Part shown: piece after piece, positions 1 through 7,037 of the stretch
How positions within the stretch are numbered: position 1 is the stretch's first letter
Layout of the letters: the number at the start of each line of letters is the position of its first letter
DNA from: Verrucomicrobia bacterium UBA1727
GTDB lineage: Bacteria; Verrucomicrobiota; Kiritimatiellia; RFP12; UBA1067
Length of the DNA stretch: 20,096 bases
NCBI GenBank assembly: GCA_002315875.1
Contig: DCIL01000045.1
Span: 24,646-44,741, forward strand
Direction of reading: 5' to 3'
Program-made: the position numbers and the translations under genes
Notes under the pieces: model-generated
The model's input: only the letters and a program-made list of their open reading frames with translations
What the model was told of the DNA's origin: nothing
Databases searched by the model: none

Positions 1-1142
1 CGCGCGGCATCGGCAAGACCACGCTTTCGCGCATCTTCGCCAAGGCGCTCAACTGCCAGAATCCGAACGGCGTCGAGCCGTGCGGCGAATGCGTGAACTG
101 TCAGGAGATTGCGGCGGGACGCTCCATCGACGTGACCGAACTCGATGCCGCTTCGCACAACAAGGTCGAGAACGTGCAGCCGATCATAGATGCGGTGCAG
201 TTCAAGCCCACTAATTCGAAATACAAGATCTTCATCATCGACGAGTGTCACATGCTCTCGAATGCGGCTTGGAATGCGCTTTTGAAGACCCTGGAGGAAC
301 CGCCGCCATATGCCCGTTTCATCTTCGCCACCACCGAGGGTGATAAGGTGCTCGCGACGATCGTCTCGCGTTGTCAGCGTTTCGACCTGAGGAAGATCCA
401 GACGAATGACATCGTAAGCCGTCTCAGGTACATCTGCGACAAAGAGGGCATCGAGGCCGAAAACGATGCGCTATTGGCGATCGCCCGCGGTGCGGAAGGC
501 GGCATGCGCGACGCGCTCTCTTCGCTCGACCAGCTCGTTTCGTTCAAGGGCAACAAGGTCAACGAGGCGGATGCGCTCGCGGTCTTCGGACTCGTGAGCC
601 GCGGCGCTCTCGAGGGACTGGCGGGGTCAATTCTCATGGGTGATAACGCAGGCATCCTTTCCGCCATCGAGCTCTTTGATTCAGCGGGCAAGAACATGCG
701 CCGTTTCGCGAGCGAACTGATGATGCATTTCCGCAACATGGCGGTTTTGCAGGCGCTCGGTCCGAAATCGAAGTCGATTACCGCAACGCCAGAGCAGATC
801 AAGGTGCTCGAAGAACAGGCGAAGGGGATCGATCCCGAGCGTGTCTTCAAGGTCTGCGATCTGCTGGCGGACATGGAAGAGCGCCTCGGACACGTCCTGA
901 GCGTCCGTACGCTCATCGAGATGACGCTGATGAAGGCCGCGCACATCGCGACCACCGCCACGATTGACGAATTGCTGCGTGCGCTGAAAGCGGCAGGGCG
1001 CAGCGAAAAGCCAGCGGTATCCGCGCCAGCGCCCGCGCCTGCTCCGCACGTGCCCTCGACGAACCGCGAGATGATGGATGACGACCGGCTCGGGGACATC
1101 ATCGGCGGCTTTGACGGTGCGACGGTGTCTGATATCCATTGA
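1..1142 (+). CDS. dnaX: DNA polymerase III subunit gamma/tau, 5'-truncated by window edge
   Basis: This is the clamp-loader ATPase that assembles the sliding clamp at the replisome. The reading frame is open from position 3 with no start in view; 379 residues are visible and roughly 45-50 N-terminal residues are probably outside the window. Seen in order: a Walker A motif (RGIGKTT) at the very edge, a zinc-binding cysteine cluster (LNC then CGEC and NC), Walker B with IIDECHML, sensor 1 (FATTEGDKV), the SRCQRF arginine-finger region, and sensor 2 (GGMRDALSSLDQ). The lid and collar helices follow. The protein ends about 45 residues after the collar, following an Ala/Pro-rich linker. It therefore looks gamma-like, without the long tau C-terminal region of E. 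coli. The last residues (DIIGGFDGATVSDI) resemble the short conserved tail many DnaX proteins end with. The next gene follows after 13 nt. The family assignment is firm. Confidence 0.95.
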   Translation, partial: RGIGKTTLSRIFAKALNCQNPNGVEPCGECVNCQEIAAGRSIDVTELDAASHNKVENVQPIIDAVQFKPTNSKYKIFIIDECHMLSNAAWNALLKTLEEPPPYARFIFATTEGDKVLATIVSRCQRFDLRKIQTNDIVSRLRYICDKEGIEAENDALLAIARGAEGGMRDALSSLDQLVSFKGNKVNEADALAVFGLVSRGALEGLAGSILMGDNAGILSAIELFDSAGKNMRRFASELMMHFRNMAVLQALGPKSKSITATPEQIKVLEEQAKGIDPERVFKVCDLLADMEERLGHVLSVRTLIEMTLMKAAHIATTATIDELLRALKAAGRSEKPAVSAPAPAPAPHVPSTNREMMDDDRLGDIIGGFDGATVSDIH

Positions 1143-1155
1143 TCCGACCGACGCG

Positions 1156-2064
1156 ATGGGTCCGCTACTGCTCGTTCTGACCACGATGATCTGGGGAACT
1201 GGTTTCCTCGGACAGAAACTCGCGGCGGATTCTCTCGGACCTTTTGCGCTCACCGCGAGTCGGAATGCGCTTGCGGGGCTCTTCCTCGTTTGTTGCGTAT
1301 TCGCCCGCGGCAATCGTCTCCTGCCCCGCGGCGCCTATTTGCGGTCCAGCGCAATTGCCGGCGTCTGGTGCGGGATTCCGCTTTTTGCCGCGATGGTGAC
1401 CCAGCAGTTCGGAATCGAGAGCACGACTCCGGGCGTGTGCGCGTTTCTGACGACCAACTACATCCTCTTCGTGCCGCTCATCGCCGCGCTGCTGACCCGC
1501 ACTTTGCCGCGCTGGCATGTGGTCGCGGGCGTGACGATCGCGCTCGTCGGCTCGTATTTCATCAGCGTCTCGGGTGAGAAGCTGGGCATCGGAAGGGGCG
1601 AGGCGTGGACGCTTCTTTGTGCGCTCTTGTTCTCCATTCAGATGATCATCGTCGATCGCGTCTGTCCGAAGTGCGACGTTCTCGTGGTAAGCGCTTCGCA
1701 GATGTTCACTTCGGCCTTGCTTTCGCTCCCGTTCGCATTCCTGCCTTCGGAACTGCCGCGGCTTTCGGCCTTTGCCTTTTCGTGGCACTCGATCTGGCCG
1801 GTCGTCTACTGCGGCGTGGTGTCGTCCGGCATCGGCTACACCTTGCAGAACTTCGGTCAGGCGCGCACGCCCGCCGCGATTTCCGCGGTGATCCTCTCGC
1901 TTGAGTCGGTCTTCGGTGCGCTCGCCGGTTATGCGTTCTTGGGGGACGTAATGAGCTTCCGCCAGGGCCTCGGCTGCGTGCTCGTCTTCGTGGCCGCGCT
2001 CTTTACCCAGCTTGCCGATTTCCTCGTGATCAAAAGGAGAAAACATGCAAATCTCGCTCAATGA
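1156..2064 (+). CDS. EamA/DMT-family transporter
   Basis: This is a predicted inner-membrane drug/metabolite transporter superfamily protein of 302 residues with about ten hydrophobic segments in two EamA repeats. Family hallmarks seen are an N-terminal TM1 with IWGTGFLGQKLA, a motif near SRNALAGLFL in the first half, and in the second half YTLQNFGQARTPAAISAV followed by LESVFGALAGYAFLGD. That last pair is the typical EamA C-terminal signature. The substrate cannot be read from sequence; relatives export amino acids, nucleosides or other small metabolites. I chose ATG 1156, just after the dnaX stop, because hydrophobic sequence begins at once. An in-frame ATG at 1078 would overlap dnaX and add a polar, unlikely N-terminus. 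No clear Shine-Dalgarno site precedes 1156, so coupling to dnaX translation is likely. Its last 20 nt overlap the prepilin peptidase gene. Confidence 0.85.
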   Translation: MGPLLLVLTTMIWGTGFLGQKLAADSLGPFALTASRNALAGLFLVCCVFARGNRLLPRGAYLRSSAIAGVWCGIPLFAAMVTQQFGIESTTPGVCAFLTTNYILFVPLIAALLTRTLPRWHVVAGVTIALVGSYFISVSGEKLGIGRGEAWTLLCALLFSIQMIIVDRVCPKCDVLVVSASQMFTSALLSLPFAFLPSELPRLSAFAFSWHSIWPVVYCGVVSSGIGYTLQNFGQARTPAAISAVILSLESVFGALAGYAFLGDVMSFRQGLGCVLVFVAALFTQLADFLVIKRRKHANLAQ

Positions 2065-2920
2065 CATCCTCTCGGTATTTTCGTTCGGAATGGGTGCGTG
2101 CATCGCCTCGTTCCTCAACGTCGTCATCTACCGCGTGCCGCGCGGCGAGTCGATCGTAAGACCCGCCTCGCACTGTCCCAAGTGCAATGCCGCGATCAAG
2201 TGGTATCAGAACATTCCGATCCTTTCCTACCTTGCGCTTCGCGGCAGATGCGCGAAGTGCCGCGAGCGTATCTCTCCTCGCTATCTCTTCATCGAGCTTA
2301 CGGGTGCGCTCCTCTTTCTCGCGGCCTTCAAAGGTTATGGAATCGTCTACGGTGGCGCGCCATTCGGCTGCACGCTGATCCGATTGCTCACGGTCTGGCT
2401 CTGGATTTCGCTGATGATCGTCGGGTCGATGATTGACTATGATCTCAAGCTGCTGCCCGACTTCGTGACCGTCGGCGGCATGATCCTCGGCGTTGTTTCC
2501 AACGGACTCGTCGCGGGTCTCAATTTCTCATGTCTTTCCGCTCCCTACCAAACGTGGCCGGTGATGGTCGCCATGACGCCGCTGGTGCAGTCCCTCATCG
2601 GTCTCATCGTCGGTTTCGGCCTCTTCTGGCTCATCCGTTTCCTCGGCTCGAAGGTGTTCAAGCGCGAGGCGATGGGACTTGGGGATGTCTTTCTGATGGG
2701 TGCGGTGGGTGCGATTTCGGGACCGGTCGCGGTATTCTTCGTGCTCATCTTCTCCTCGCTTTTCGGATCGATCATCGGACTATCGATGGTGGCGCTTTCC
2801 AAGATTCGTCTCGGCAAGTTCGCCGAGATTCCGTACGGTCCCTACATCTGCCTCGCACATCTCTTCTTCCTCTTCTACGGCCCCACCGTCATCCACTGGT
2901 ACGTCAACCTGCTGAAGTAG
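2045..2920 (+). CDS. pilD: Prepilin peptidase (A24 family)
   Basis: This is a membrane aspartyl protease that cleaves, and usually N-methylates, type IV prepilins or type II secretion pseudopilins. It has 291 residues, the normal length. The N-terminal methyltransferase-like domain starts with the typical ASFLNVVIYRVPRGESIV and has both zinc-binding pairs, C44/C47 and C69/C72. The first catalytic aspartate lies in IDYDLKLLPD (131-140) and the second is D214 in GLGD. Several hydrophobic segments fill the rest. Oddity: the conserved GxGDxK motif reads GLGDVF here, so the usual lysine is replaced. The start at 2045 is supported by AAGGAG at 2036-2041 region upstream and by overlap with the preceding transporter gene. 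No pilin or secretion genes are in view, so its substrates must be encoded elsewhere. Family assignment is firm; full methylase activity is inferred. Confidence 0.93.
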   Translation: MQISLNDILSVFSFGMGACIASFLNVVIYRVPRGESIVRPASHCPKCNAAIKWYQNIPILSYLALRGRCAKCRERISPRYLFIELTGALLFLAAFKGYGIVYGGAPFGCTLIRLLTVWLWISLMIVGSMIDYDLKLLPDFVTVGGMILGVVSNGLVAGLNFSCLSAPYQTWPVMVAMTPLVQSLIGLIVGFGLFWLIRFLGSKVFKREAMGLGDVFLMGAVGAISGPVAVFFVLIFSSLFGSIIGLSMVALSKIRLGKFAEIPYGPYICLAHLFFLFYGPTVIHWYVNLLK

Positions 2921-2930
2921 ATATAACTTT

Positions 2931-2963
2931 AGTTGAAGTCGAGAGTTGAAGTTGAAGAATGGA
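2931..2963 (-). repeat. Dispersed repeat, copy 1; left arm of perfect 33-bp inverted repeat
   Basis: These 33 bases are the exact reverse complement of 5467-5499, and a 27/28 match to the same word lies at 18245-18272. The repeat sits in the 108-bp spacer between the prepilin peptidase stop and the glycosidase start. Right after it comes a GC-rich stretch (2961-2993) with a short GGGG/CCCC pairing around CCTAT. Neither neighbour is disrupted. Confidence 0.9.
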
Positions 2964-3028
2964 CGGTAGGGGCCTATCCCCGTGCGGCCCGCCAAGTTAG
3001 AGAATCTAATCATCCAAAAAGGAAATAA

Positions 3029-5221
3029 ATGAACGCTTTGTTGATTGCCGCGGTGGCGATGAATTTCGGTGCCTGGAATGTCGAATTTGATGAGACCGGA
3101 TCGCGGCTTAAGATTGCCAATCCTTCGGCTAAAGTCGAGCTCTGCGGAAATCTCTCGTTCGAGTCGAATGGCAAGCCCTGGCAGATCCGTGAGTCGCTCG
3201 AGCAATTCAACCGCCGGCTGACACTCTTCAATGCGGCAAGCTGGAATTCGCAGGCAGGTGTGCGCGGCTATGTTTCTTTTCGAGATTGCGGGGGACGACT
3301 TTCAATCGAGGGAGTGCATCGTACGGGACGCAATTTCTTCCCGGGAACGCTCGTCTGGAAGGGCGTGGCGACGGTGAGGTCCGATGCCTTTGCGTGTCGG
3401 ACGATTCCATCGGAAGGCGAAACGGTGCTCAATTTTTCGGATGGCGGCGGTGACTTGCCGACCAATGATTCGGTGTTCTCGCCTGCGGACGATTTTGCGC
3501 TGCGGTTTTTCTCGAAGGCGACACGGGTGAAGACGCTCGAAGACGGACGGTTCGGTTTCGAGCTTGCGCTCACGATGGACGATTCAGCGAATTCGACGAT
3601 CACCATTGAGGCCGACGGAGCGTATTTCAAGTCGCGGTGGTGTCCCGGTTACACTCCGATCAACCGCACCCGTACACCCCGCGCGCCGACCGGCTGGCTC
3701 AGTTGGAACACGTATTTCGACAAGGCGGGAGCAAAGGAGAATCTCTTTGAGGCGCGGGTGGCGAAGAAATTTCTCCAGCCGTTCGGACTCGAGTTCATCC
3801 AGATCGAGTCCTGGCAGGGCAATTCTTATTGGCTGCCGGTCGGTGACTTCCACAATCTCGACCTTTCGTGCTGTCCGGAGCAGTTCCCCGACGGGATGAA
3901 GAAACTGGCGGATGACATCAAGGCGCTCGGATTCCGTCCCGGAATGTGGATGCCGCTTTACGGAACCGGTAACGCAGAGTTCTACAAGGCGCATCGCGAT
4001 TGGTTCCTCCATGATAAGAACGGCAAGCCGATCTCCAGCTGGAACGGCAGGTACACGCTCGACTACACGATTCCCGCCGTGCACGAGTACATCCGCAAGA
4101 TTACGCGCGTCGCGTCGCGCGAGTGGGGATATGAGTTCTTCAAGTTCGACGGGATGGCACAGAAGCGTATGGAACTGCCGAACATTCGCGCCTGCGCGAA
4201 AGATCCGAAGAGCCGCGATTGGTTCGTCGAGTCCGTGAAGTCCATGCGCGCCGGCGTCGGTGAGGATCGCGTGATGCTCGGCTCGATGGCGGACTTCACC
4301 GGCGCCGAGGTCGGCATTCTCGACGCGAGTCGCCTGGGGGCGGACATTGCCTCGCTCTATGAAGGGGTCGTCGAACAGGACTACCTCGGACACAAGTCGT
4401 TCATGCGCCAGGCGCCGATTCGCTGGCACAACGTGATGGATCAGGTCGAGTGCACTTACGGCGAGGTGTTCGTCAATAACATCATGATGTTCATCGATCC
4501 TGATACGCTGCTCGTCAATTATGCACTCGAGAAGAACGAGGCCCAGGTGATGGCGACCGTGGTTGGACTTGCGGGACAGGTCACCTTCGCCGGGGACAAG
4601 CTTGCTGAACTCGGAATGGATCGGATGAAGATTCTCCAGCAGGTGTTGCCGGTGGCGGACATTCGTCCCGTCGGACTCTATCCGTATTTCAAACATCTTC
4701 CCGTCTGGAATCTCCAGGTGAAGCGTCCCTTCGGCAAGTGGAACAACGTCGCGCTCTTCAACTTCAGCAACAGCGAGAAGACGATTGAAACCGATTTCGG
4801 CGCGCTCGGACTTGATGCGGATAAGAAATACGCCGCGTATGAGTTCTGGACTCAGAGCTGGATGGGTTTGAAAGAGAAGGGACTTAAGCTGACGGTACCG
4901 GCGCATACGGTTCGTCTCATCTCGCTTCGCGAGGCGGTGTCGCGTCCGCAGTTCATCGGTGATGATCGCCATCTCACGCAGGGCGCGGTCGAGCTCGAGG
5001 ACGAACGTTGGGACGCATCGCGCAAGGAACTGACGCTCGATGTCAAGGCCATCGAGGGTTTCCCGTTTGTTTATTCCGTGCGTGTGCCCGAGGGCTTTGC
5101 CTGCAAATCGGTGCGTGCCTCCGAAGGCGCCAGTGCTGAAATCCGCTCCGAGGGCGACTTGCTGCGCGTGACGGTTTCCGCAAAGAAGACGTCCGTCGTG
5201 AAGGTTACGCTGGCGTTCTGA
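3029..5221 (+). CDS. Clan GH-D glycoside hydrolase, GH27/GH36-like (alpha-galactosidase-like)
   Basis: This is a 730-residue glycosidase with an N-terminal beta-rich region (about 20-200), a TIM-barrel domain (about 220-540) and a C-terminal beta domain. The barrel opens with TGWLSWNTYF (221-230), the GW-SWN strand typical of GH27/GH36. The likely nucleophile is D374 in FFKFDGM. The likely acid/base is D439 in SRLGAD, which matches the R-x-x-x-D element of the clan. Retaining alpha-galactosidase or alpha-N-acetylgalactosaminidase activity is the best guess, but sugar specificity is not readable. The N-terminus (MNALLIAAVAMNFGA) is hydrophobic but lacks basic residues, so it is at best a weak signal peptide. 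ATG 3029 is fixed by an in-frame stop just before it and by AAAGGA 7 nt upstream. The gene stands alone, flanked by a perfect 33-bp inverted repeat. Confidence 0.82.
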   Translation: MNALLIAAVAMNFGAWNVEFDETGSRLKIANPSAKVELCGNLSFESNGKPWQIRESLEQFNRRLTLFNAASWNSQAGVRGYVSFRDCGGRLSIEGVHRTGRNFFPGTLVWKGVATVRSDAFACRTIPSEGETVLNFSDGGGDLPTNDSVFSPADDFALRFFSKATRVKTLEDGRFGFELALTMDDSANSTITIEADGAYFKSRWCPGYTPINRTRTPRAPTGWLSWNTYFDKAGAKENLFEARVAKKFLQPFGLEFIQIESWQGNSYWLPVGDFHNLDLSCCPEQFPDGMKKLADDIKALGFRPGMWMPLYGTGNAEFYKAHRDWFLHDKNGKPISSWNGRYTLDYTIPAVHEYIRKITRVASREWGYEFFKFDGMAQKRMELPNIRACAKDPKSRDWFVESVKSMRAGVGEDRVMLGSMADFTGAEVGILDASRLGADIASLYEGVVEQDYLGHKSFMRQAPIRWHNVMDQVECTYGEVFVNNIMMFIDPDTLLVNYALEKNEAQVMATVVGLAGQVTFAGDKLAELGMDRMKILQQVLPVADIRPVGLYPYFKHLPVWNLQVKRPFGKWNNVALFNFSNSEKTIETDFGALGLDADKKYAAYEFWTQSWMGLKEKGLKLTVPAHTVRLISLREAVSRPQFIGDDRHLTQGAVELEDERWDASRKELTLDVKAIEGFPFVYSVRVPEGFACKSVRASEGASAEIRSEGDLLRVTVSAKKTSVVKVTLAF

Positions 5222-5345
5222 GCTTGCAAATACCGGAAGACCTCGGGGACAGACCCTGCACGACCCTTGTAAATATTGGCTTTCGTGCGTGCTGCCGGGT
5301 TTTGGTAAGTGGCGTTGTTCGCTCGCCTCTTTCATGCGCTCGCCC

Positions 5346-5424
5346 AGGGGTGTCGCTCGCTCCGCGAGCGACTATTCTAGGCGATTCCCCATCTTTCGCC
5401 TGTCGCGGAGCGACAGGCACCCCT
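5346..5424. repeat. REP/BIME-like double hairpin
   Basis: The outer arms AGGGGTG (5346-5352) and CACCCCT (5418-5424) are exact inverted repeats. Each encloses a perfect 8-bp hairpin with a 3-nt loop: stem TCGCTCGC, loop TCC (5353-5371), and stem CCTGTCGC, loop GGA (5399-5417). The two loops are complementary, and TCGCTCCGCGA recurs inverted across both halves. This architecture matches bacterial REP pairs (BIMEs). It may also act as a terminator for the glycosidase gene, although no U-run follows. Confidence 0.8.
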
Positions 5425-5435
5425 GTGTTCCACCT

Positions 5436-5477
5436 CCCTCTACCCTCTATTCTCTATTCTCTACCCTCCATTCTTCA
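5436..5477. repeat. Degenerate heptanucleotide tandem repeat
   Basis: Six consecutive 7-mers fit YYCTYYA: CCCTCTA twice, TTCTCTA twice, CCCTCCA, then TTCTTCA. The array runs directly into the 33-bp repeat arm, and the same C/T-rich style continues to 5499. A 12-nt piece, TCTACCCTCCAT, recurs at 19651-19662 upstream of the acyl-CoA synthetase gene. Confidence 0.8.
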
Positions 5478-5499
5478 ACTTCAACTCTCGACTTCAACT
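5467..5499 (+). repeat. Dispersed repeat, copy 2; right arm of perfect 33-bp inverted repeat
   Basis: It matches the reverse complement of 2931-2963 at all 33 positions and stops matching immediately outside. The core is made of TTCAAC units around a CTCTCGA block. Together with copy 1 it brackets the glycosidase gene and the double hairpin. Confidence 0.9.
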
Positions 5500-5518
5500 T
5501 TCTTTTCCAACATGCCTG

Positions 5519-5548
5519 TTGATTCGGCAAGGGTTACTATGGTAGAAT
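5519..5548 (+). promoter_or_regulatory. Candidate sigma70-type promoter for the oxidoreductase-hisA-M16 operon
   Basis: A -35-like TTGATT (5519-5524) and a -10-like TAGAAT (5543-5548) are separated by 18 nt, and the -10 is preceded by TGG, an extended -10. This predicts a leader of about 55 nt before ATG 5610. The string around the -10 closely resembles the box before the acyl-CoA synthetase gene (TATGGTATAATAC). Confidence 0.5.
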
Positions 5549-5609
5549 ACGAAAGATTTTACGCGTTTAGGAATTTAATTCAAATCAAAACAACAAAGGA
5601 GAAGTGACA

Positions 5610-7034
5610 ATGACCACTCGCAAGGAGTTCTGCAAGGGTACCGCCGGTCTCGCCGGCATCATCGCCGCTGGCGCCGCGCCTTCCGCATTCGGAGCCGGAG
5701 TCGGCTACAAGGCCAACGAGAAGATTCGCGTCGCCTGCGTCGGCTATTCAGACCGTTTCCGCGGCTCGTTGCTGCCGTGCTTCCTCAACCACAGCAAGGA
5801 ACTCAACTTCGAGATGGTTGCGGTTGCCGATCTCTGGAAGCGTCGCCTTTATTCGAATGCGAAGCCCGAGATGGAGAAGAAGCTCGGTCATCCGATCGAG
5901 ACGTTCGGTTCCGACAAGGCGCTATACGACGCCAAGCAGAAGCTCGGTCTCGATGCGGTGATCATCTCGACGGCCGACTTCCAGCACGCTCAGCATTCGG
6001 TGGCGGCGGCGAACGCCGGTCTCGATGCGTACTGCGAGAAGCCGATCGCCGAGGATATGTATTCCGCGAACCTCCTCCTGGACACCATCAACGCCAAGCG
6101 CAAGGCCAATTTCGCGCCTGGCGCCGTCCTTCAGATCGGCACGCAGCGCCGTTCCGGTCCCGCGTATGTCGCGGCGAAGGAGTTCATCAACTCCGGCAAG
6201 TTCGGCGACATCGCCTACGTCAATCTCACCTGGAACGTCAACCAGCCCCGCCGCTGGCGGCGTCCCGAGGCGCTCGTCGAATCGCTCAAGGAGGACGACG
6301 TCGATTGGAAGATGTGGCTGCTCGACCGCAATCCCGACACCTACAAGTTCAATGCGCGGCAGTATCTCGAGTTCCGTCTCTTCTGGCCGTTCTCGTCCGG
6401 CGTGACCGGTCAGTGGATGTGCCACCAGATCGACACCATCGCCTGGTTCACGGGCTTCAAGCATCCGACGAGCGCGGTCTCTTCGGGCGGACTCTACCAG
6501 TGGGTTGACGGACGTCAGAGCTTCGATACCTTCACCACGCTGATGGAATACGGTGAGTCGGGCGTCAAGGGCAAGGGCTTCCAGGTCATGTTCCAGTCCC
6601 ACCAGACCAACTGCCTGCCCGGCGGCCAGCTCAATCGTGAGAACGGCCAGGAACAGTATTTCTCGACCCAGGGCATGATCGACCTCGTCAAGGGTACGGT
6701 CTCGAACGGCGGTGTCGAGGGTGCGAAATATCATGAGGAGAAGCTTCCTGCTCCGAAGACCGATATCGTCACTTCCGCCAATACCGGCGCCGATCCGCTC
6801 ACTTCGCTGCACATGCGCAACTGGATGGAGTGCGTGCGCGCCCGTAAGGATCCGAACGCGTCGGTCGATGCCGGCTACAGCCATGCGATCGCGCTCATTA
6901 TGTCCAACGCCGCCGCCCGCACGGGCATGAGGGCGACGTTCGACGAGGAGTCCCGTCAGGTCATCTGCGGCGGCAAGCCGTTCGTCGGATACGATTCGAC
7001 CGCGCAGGGCTTCTTCCAGAAGATGTTCTCATAA
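5610..7034 (+). CDS. Gfo/Idh/MocA-family oxidoreductase with Tat-like signal
   Basis: This is a 474-residue NAD(P)-dependent sugar oxidoreductase-like protein, probably exported. The N-terminus TTRKEFCKGTAG followed by a hydrophobic Ala/Gly stretch to about residue 30 resembles the Tat leader common in this family, but the twin arginine is Arg-Lys. The Rossmann domain follows (about 39-160), with the EKP motif at 143-145 (YCEKPIAED). The substrate domain contains TGQWMCHQIDTIAWF, where the His-x3-Asp type residues of the family lie. Oddity: the usual GxGxxG nucleotide loop reads GYSDRFRG, lacking its second glycine. Exported members include GH109 glycosidases that use NAD+ as an internal redox cofactor; that is possible here but unproven. 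I prefer ATG 5610 over GTG 5604 because AAAGGAG at 5595-5601 is then 8 nt away. hisA follows after 3 nt. Confidence 0.88.
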   Translation: MTTRKEFCKGTAGLAGIIAAGAAPSAFGAGVGYKANEKIRVACVGYSDRFRGSLLPCFLNHSKELNFEMVAVADLWKRRLYSNAKPEMEKKLGHPIETFGSDKALYDAKQKLGLDAVIISTADFQHAQHSVAAANAGLDAYCEKPIAEDMYSANLLLDTINAKRKANFAPGAVLQIGTQRRSGPAYVAAKEFINSGKFGDIAYVNLTWNVNQPRRWRRPEALVESLKEDDVDWKMWLLDRNPDTYKFNARQYLEFRLFWPFSSGVTGQWMCHQIDTIAWFTGFKHPTSAVSSGGLYQWVDGRQSFDTFTTLMEYGESGVKGKGFQVMFQSHQTNCLPGGQLNRENGQEQYFSTQGMIDLVKGTVSNGGVEGAKYHEEKLPAPKTDIVTSANTGADPLTSLHMRNWMECVRARKDPNASVDAGYSHAIALIMSNAAARTGMRATFDEESRQVICGGKPFVGYDSTAQGFFQKMFS

Positions 7035-7037
7035 TAT

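Larger units (their letters stand above)
5222..5609. other. 388-bp gene-free spacer with repeats, double hairpin and promoter
   Basis: No convincing gene is present; the open frames here have no domain-like sequence and run through repeats. From left to right it holds a weak direct repeat (5223-5236 and 5266-5279, differing only by C/T changes), a GC-rich stretch, the double hairpin at 5346-5424, heptanucleotide repeats at 5436-5477, the right arm of the 33-bp inverted repeat at 5467-5499, and a promoter for the oxidoreductase gene at 5519-5548. Confidence 0.75.

Noticed and set aside
3584..5335. Long minus-strand open frame opposite the glycosidase
   Set aside because: It is a codon-bias shadow of the plus-strand glycosidase, with no ribosome-binding site or recognisable domain.
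2931..5499. Insertion sequence or composite transposon
   Set aside because: There is a perfect 33-bp inverted repeat but no transposase, no target duplication could be identified, and a third repeat copy lies elsewhere.
5436..5499. CRISPR array
   Set aside because: Units are 6-7 nt without spacers of constant length, and no cas genes are present.
5224..5607. Plus-strand open frames through the glycosidase-oxidoreductase spacer
   Set aside because: They read through the double hairpin and repeats and have no homology-like sequence.
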